DNA from: Tetrahymena elliotti 4EA
Taxonomy: Eukaryota; Ciliophora; Oligohymenophorea; Hymenostomatida; Tetrahymenidae
Direction of reading: 5' to 3'
Length of the DNA: 64,000 nt
NCBI GenBank assembly: GCA_000231825.2
Contig: JH720321.1
Coordinates: 873,602 to 937,601, forward strand
Below are positions 62,901 to 64,000 of this stretch, piece after piece. The position numbers were made by a program, and so were the translations under genes. The stretch's first letter is position 1, and the number at the start of each line of letters is the position of its first letter. The notes under the pieces are model-generated. The model saw only the letters and a program-made list of their open reading frames with translations, was not told where the DNA came from and did no database searches.

Positions 62901-64000
62901 TCAAAGTTTAAATTAAAGAAAAATTATTTTTAATAAGTTATAAATTCTCATTTATTATCAATTTTTTAAAAATGTTTATTTTTTAAAATTTAAGAAATTT
63001 ATAGAAAGAATTTCAATAGTTATAAATTTTTAAAATTTGGTTTTCCTTTTTGCTAAAAGAAGGTGATTATTCTTAATTCAAAAATATTTGTTAAAAAATA
63101 AAAATATCTTACTTTAGGAGAATTTTTAGAAACAATTAATGGCTTTTAAATTTAAAGTCCTTAAAAGGTAGAATTTTGAAGAATCAAATTTGCATTTATC
63201 AAAGTAACTTATCCACATTAAGGAGTAGAATTTTCATCTACACCAATAAATTAGAATTAATAATTAGTTAAAATTAAAGTTAAGACATTTTATATACTCA
63301 ATCCGCACTCAAAATTATTTTAATCAGCTATCACGGATTTAAAATCATACTAAAAAATAGTATCTGTGAATACGATGCTATTAAAATTTGTAAAAGTTGA
63401 TAACTGATTATTTTAGTAACTTAAAATCACTTTGCTATTTGATTCTAGTGGCTAGAAGTAAATTTCTTCATAAATTGAATTATCATTTAAAAACTAAGAA
63501 TTTCTTATTTAGAATTAGGCATTTTAAGAATTAACTTTGATATAGGATTAAATTAAGCTTAAACTGTTAATTGAGTTCATTAAAAAACTAACTTTAACTT
63601 GATACTCTATAATTTATTTAGAGCTAGTAAATGGTGAACTATTTTTTCCATATCCATAAAATCCTTAATCAATTGTTAAAGGTATTTTTGATGAATTTGA
63701 ATAATCTACTAAATCAAATATAAAATCATTTTTACATACTTCACAAAGATTGTTATTTTTTGAGCCAATTTAATTCTTTTTCAAGCAAGTGCTTAAATCT
63801 ATTTTCATGTGGATTTCTTAACTCAATAATAGCAATTTTTGAGAATTTACATCATAGAATACTTTATAAATAAATGATGAATATGAAAGACTAAATTAAA
63901 ATAGAAGATTTTCTCCTGGTTTTCCTTTGATATCAAATACCCTAATTTATCTATCATCTGCTCCTGAAAAAAATACTAAACCATTTTATTGGTCAGAAGT
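56935..64000 (-). CDS. Giant surface protein B, paralogue of A (5' end outside the window)
   Basis: Read from the right edge on the minus strand: a beta-propeller-like piece (V-F-F-S-G-A-D-D-R-Q-I-R-V-F-D), then long beta-helix-like repeats (about 59700-63700; N-S-T-F, N-S-Q-F-L-type turns). Next comes a Cys-rich knot (59230-59580; C-E-I-C-G, C-N-Q-C-P-T-G-A-Q-C-L-G-G, G-Y-W-R, G-H-I-G-P-L-C-E-Q-C), then helices including K-F-G-Y-L-L-R-E-Y, Y-Y-W-D-F-I-R-M-I-E-R-M and I-N-L-A-F-I-F-F-I-F. A Ser/Asn/Lys-rich cytosolic tail ends D-Y-Q-N-T-I-K-Q-S-K at TGA 56937-56935. It matches gene A segment by segment, so the two are tandem duplicates. Introns are numerous; not all were resolved. Function unknown; surface receptor or adhesin is inference. 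Confidence 0.78.

Noticed and set aside
1..64000. tRNA, rRNA, CRISPR, telomere repeats or a chromosome breakage sequence
   Set aside because: I looked for T-loop-like GTTCGA contexts, repeated spacer arrays, CCCCAA/TTGGGG runs and the Tetrahymena breakage motif by eye and found none.

Overview
The window is nuclear DNA from a Tetrahymena-like ciliate, most likely macronuclear. It is extremely AT-rich. Every convincing gene reads through TAA and TAG as glutamine and ends in TGA. Introns are short, AT-rich and GTA...AG bounded (about 49-320 bp where resolved). I see no telomere repeat, tRNA, rRNA or CRISPR array. All coordinates come from hand translation with the ciliate code; exon joins were checked for phase.

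Layout: 1-7880 is a glutathione S-transferase (GST) cluster on the minus strand. It holds one partial GST, two intact GSTs and two decayed fragments that look like a lost duplicate of the same gene pair, plus a decayed hAT transposase at about 2990-4990. 7881-11179 holds no supportable gene. 11180-13761 (+) is a choline-transporter-like (SLC44) membrane protein in 8 exons. 14830-18263 (+) is a protein with two cyclic-nucleotide-binding domains. 18714-20235 (+) is an unrecognised Gln-rich coiled-coil protein. 21168-25176 (+) is an FHA / repeat / tandem-BRCT protein resembling the DNA-damage mediator MDC1.

25700-27363 (-) is an ataxin-3-type Josephin deubiquitinase with two UIMs and a C-terminal UBX-like domain. 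28332-32756 (-) is a long coiled-coil protein. 33464-34353 (+) is a glutathione-peroxidase-fold protein that lacks the catalytic residues. 34785-34997 (-) is a small Dpy-30/RIIa-like docking protein, followed by an ankyrin protein at 35379-36092 (-). 36603-38357 (-) is a major-facilitator transporter. 38812-41683 (+) is an XRN-family 5'-3' exoribonuclease. 41944-43685 and 44133-45860 (-) are tandem class I histone deacetylases.

46895-56537 and 56935-64000+ (-) are two very large tandem paralogous surface proteins. Each has a beta-helix-like ectodomain, a Cys-rich knot, a polytopic membrane module and a charged cytosolic tail. The second runs off the right edge.

There are no operons; neighbours mostly have unrelated roles. 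The clear local themes are tandem duplication (GSTs, HDACs, giant surface proteins) and a chromatin/DNA-damage flavour (MDC1-like protein, HDACs, Josephin protein, XRN). The most interesting items are the MDC1-like protein with its two repeat families, the giant surface-protein pair, and the catalytically dead peroxidase.
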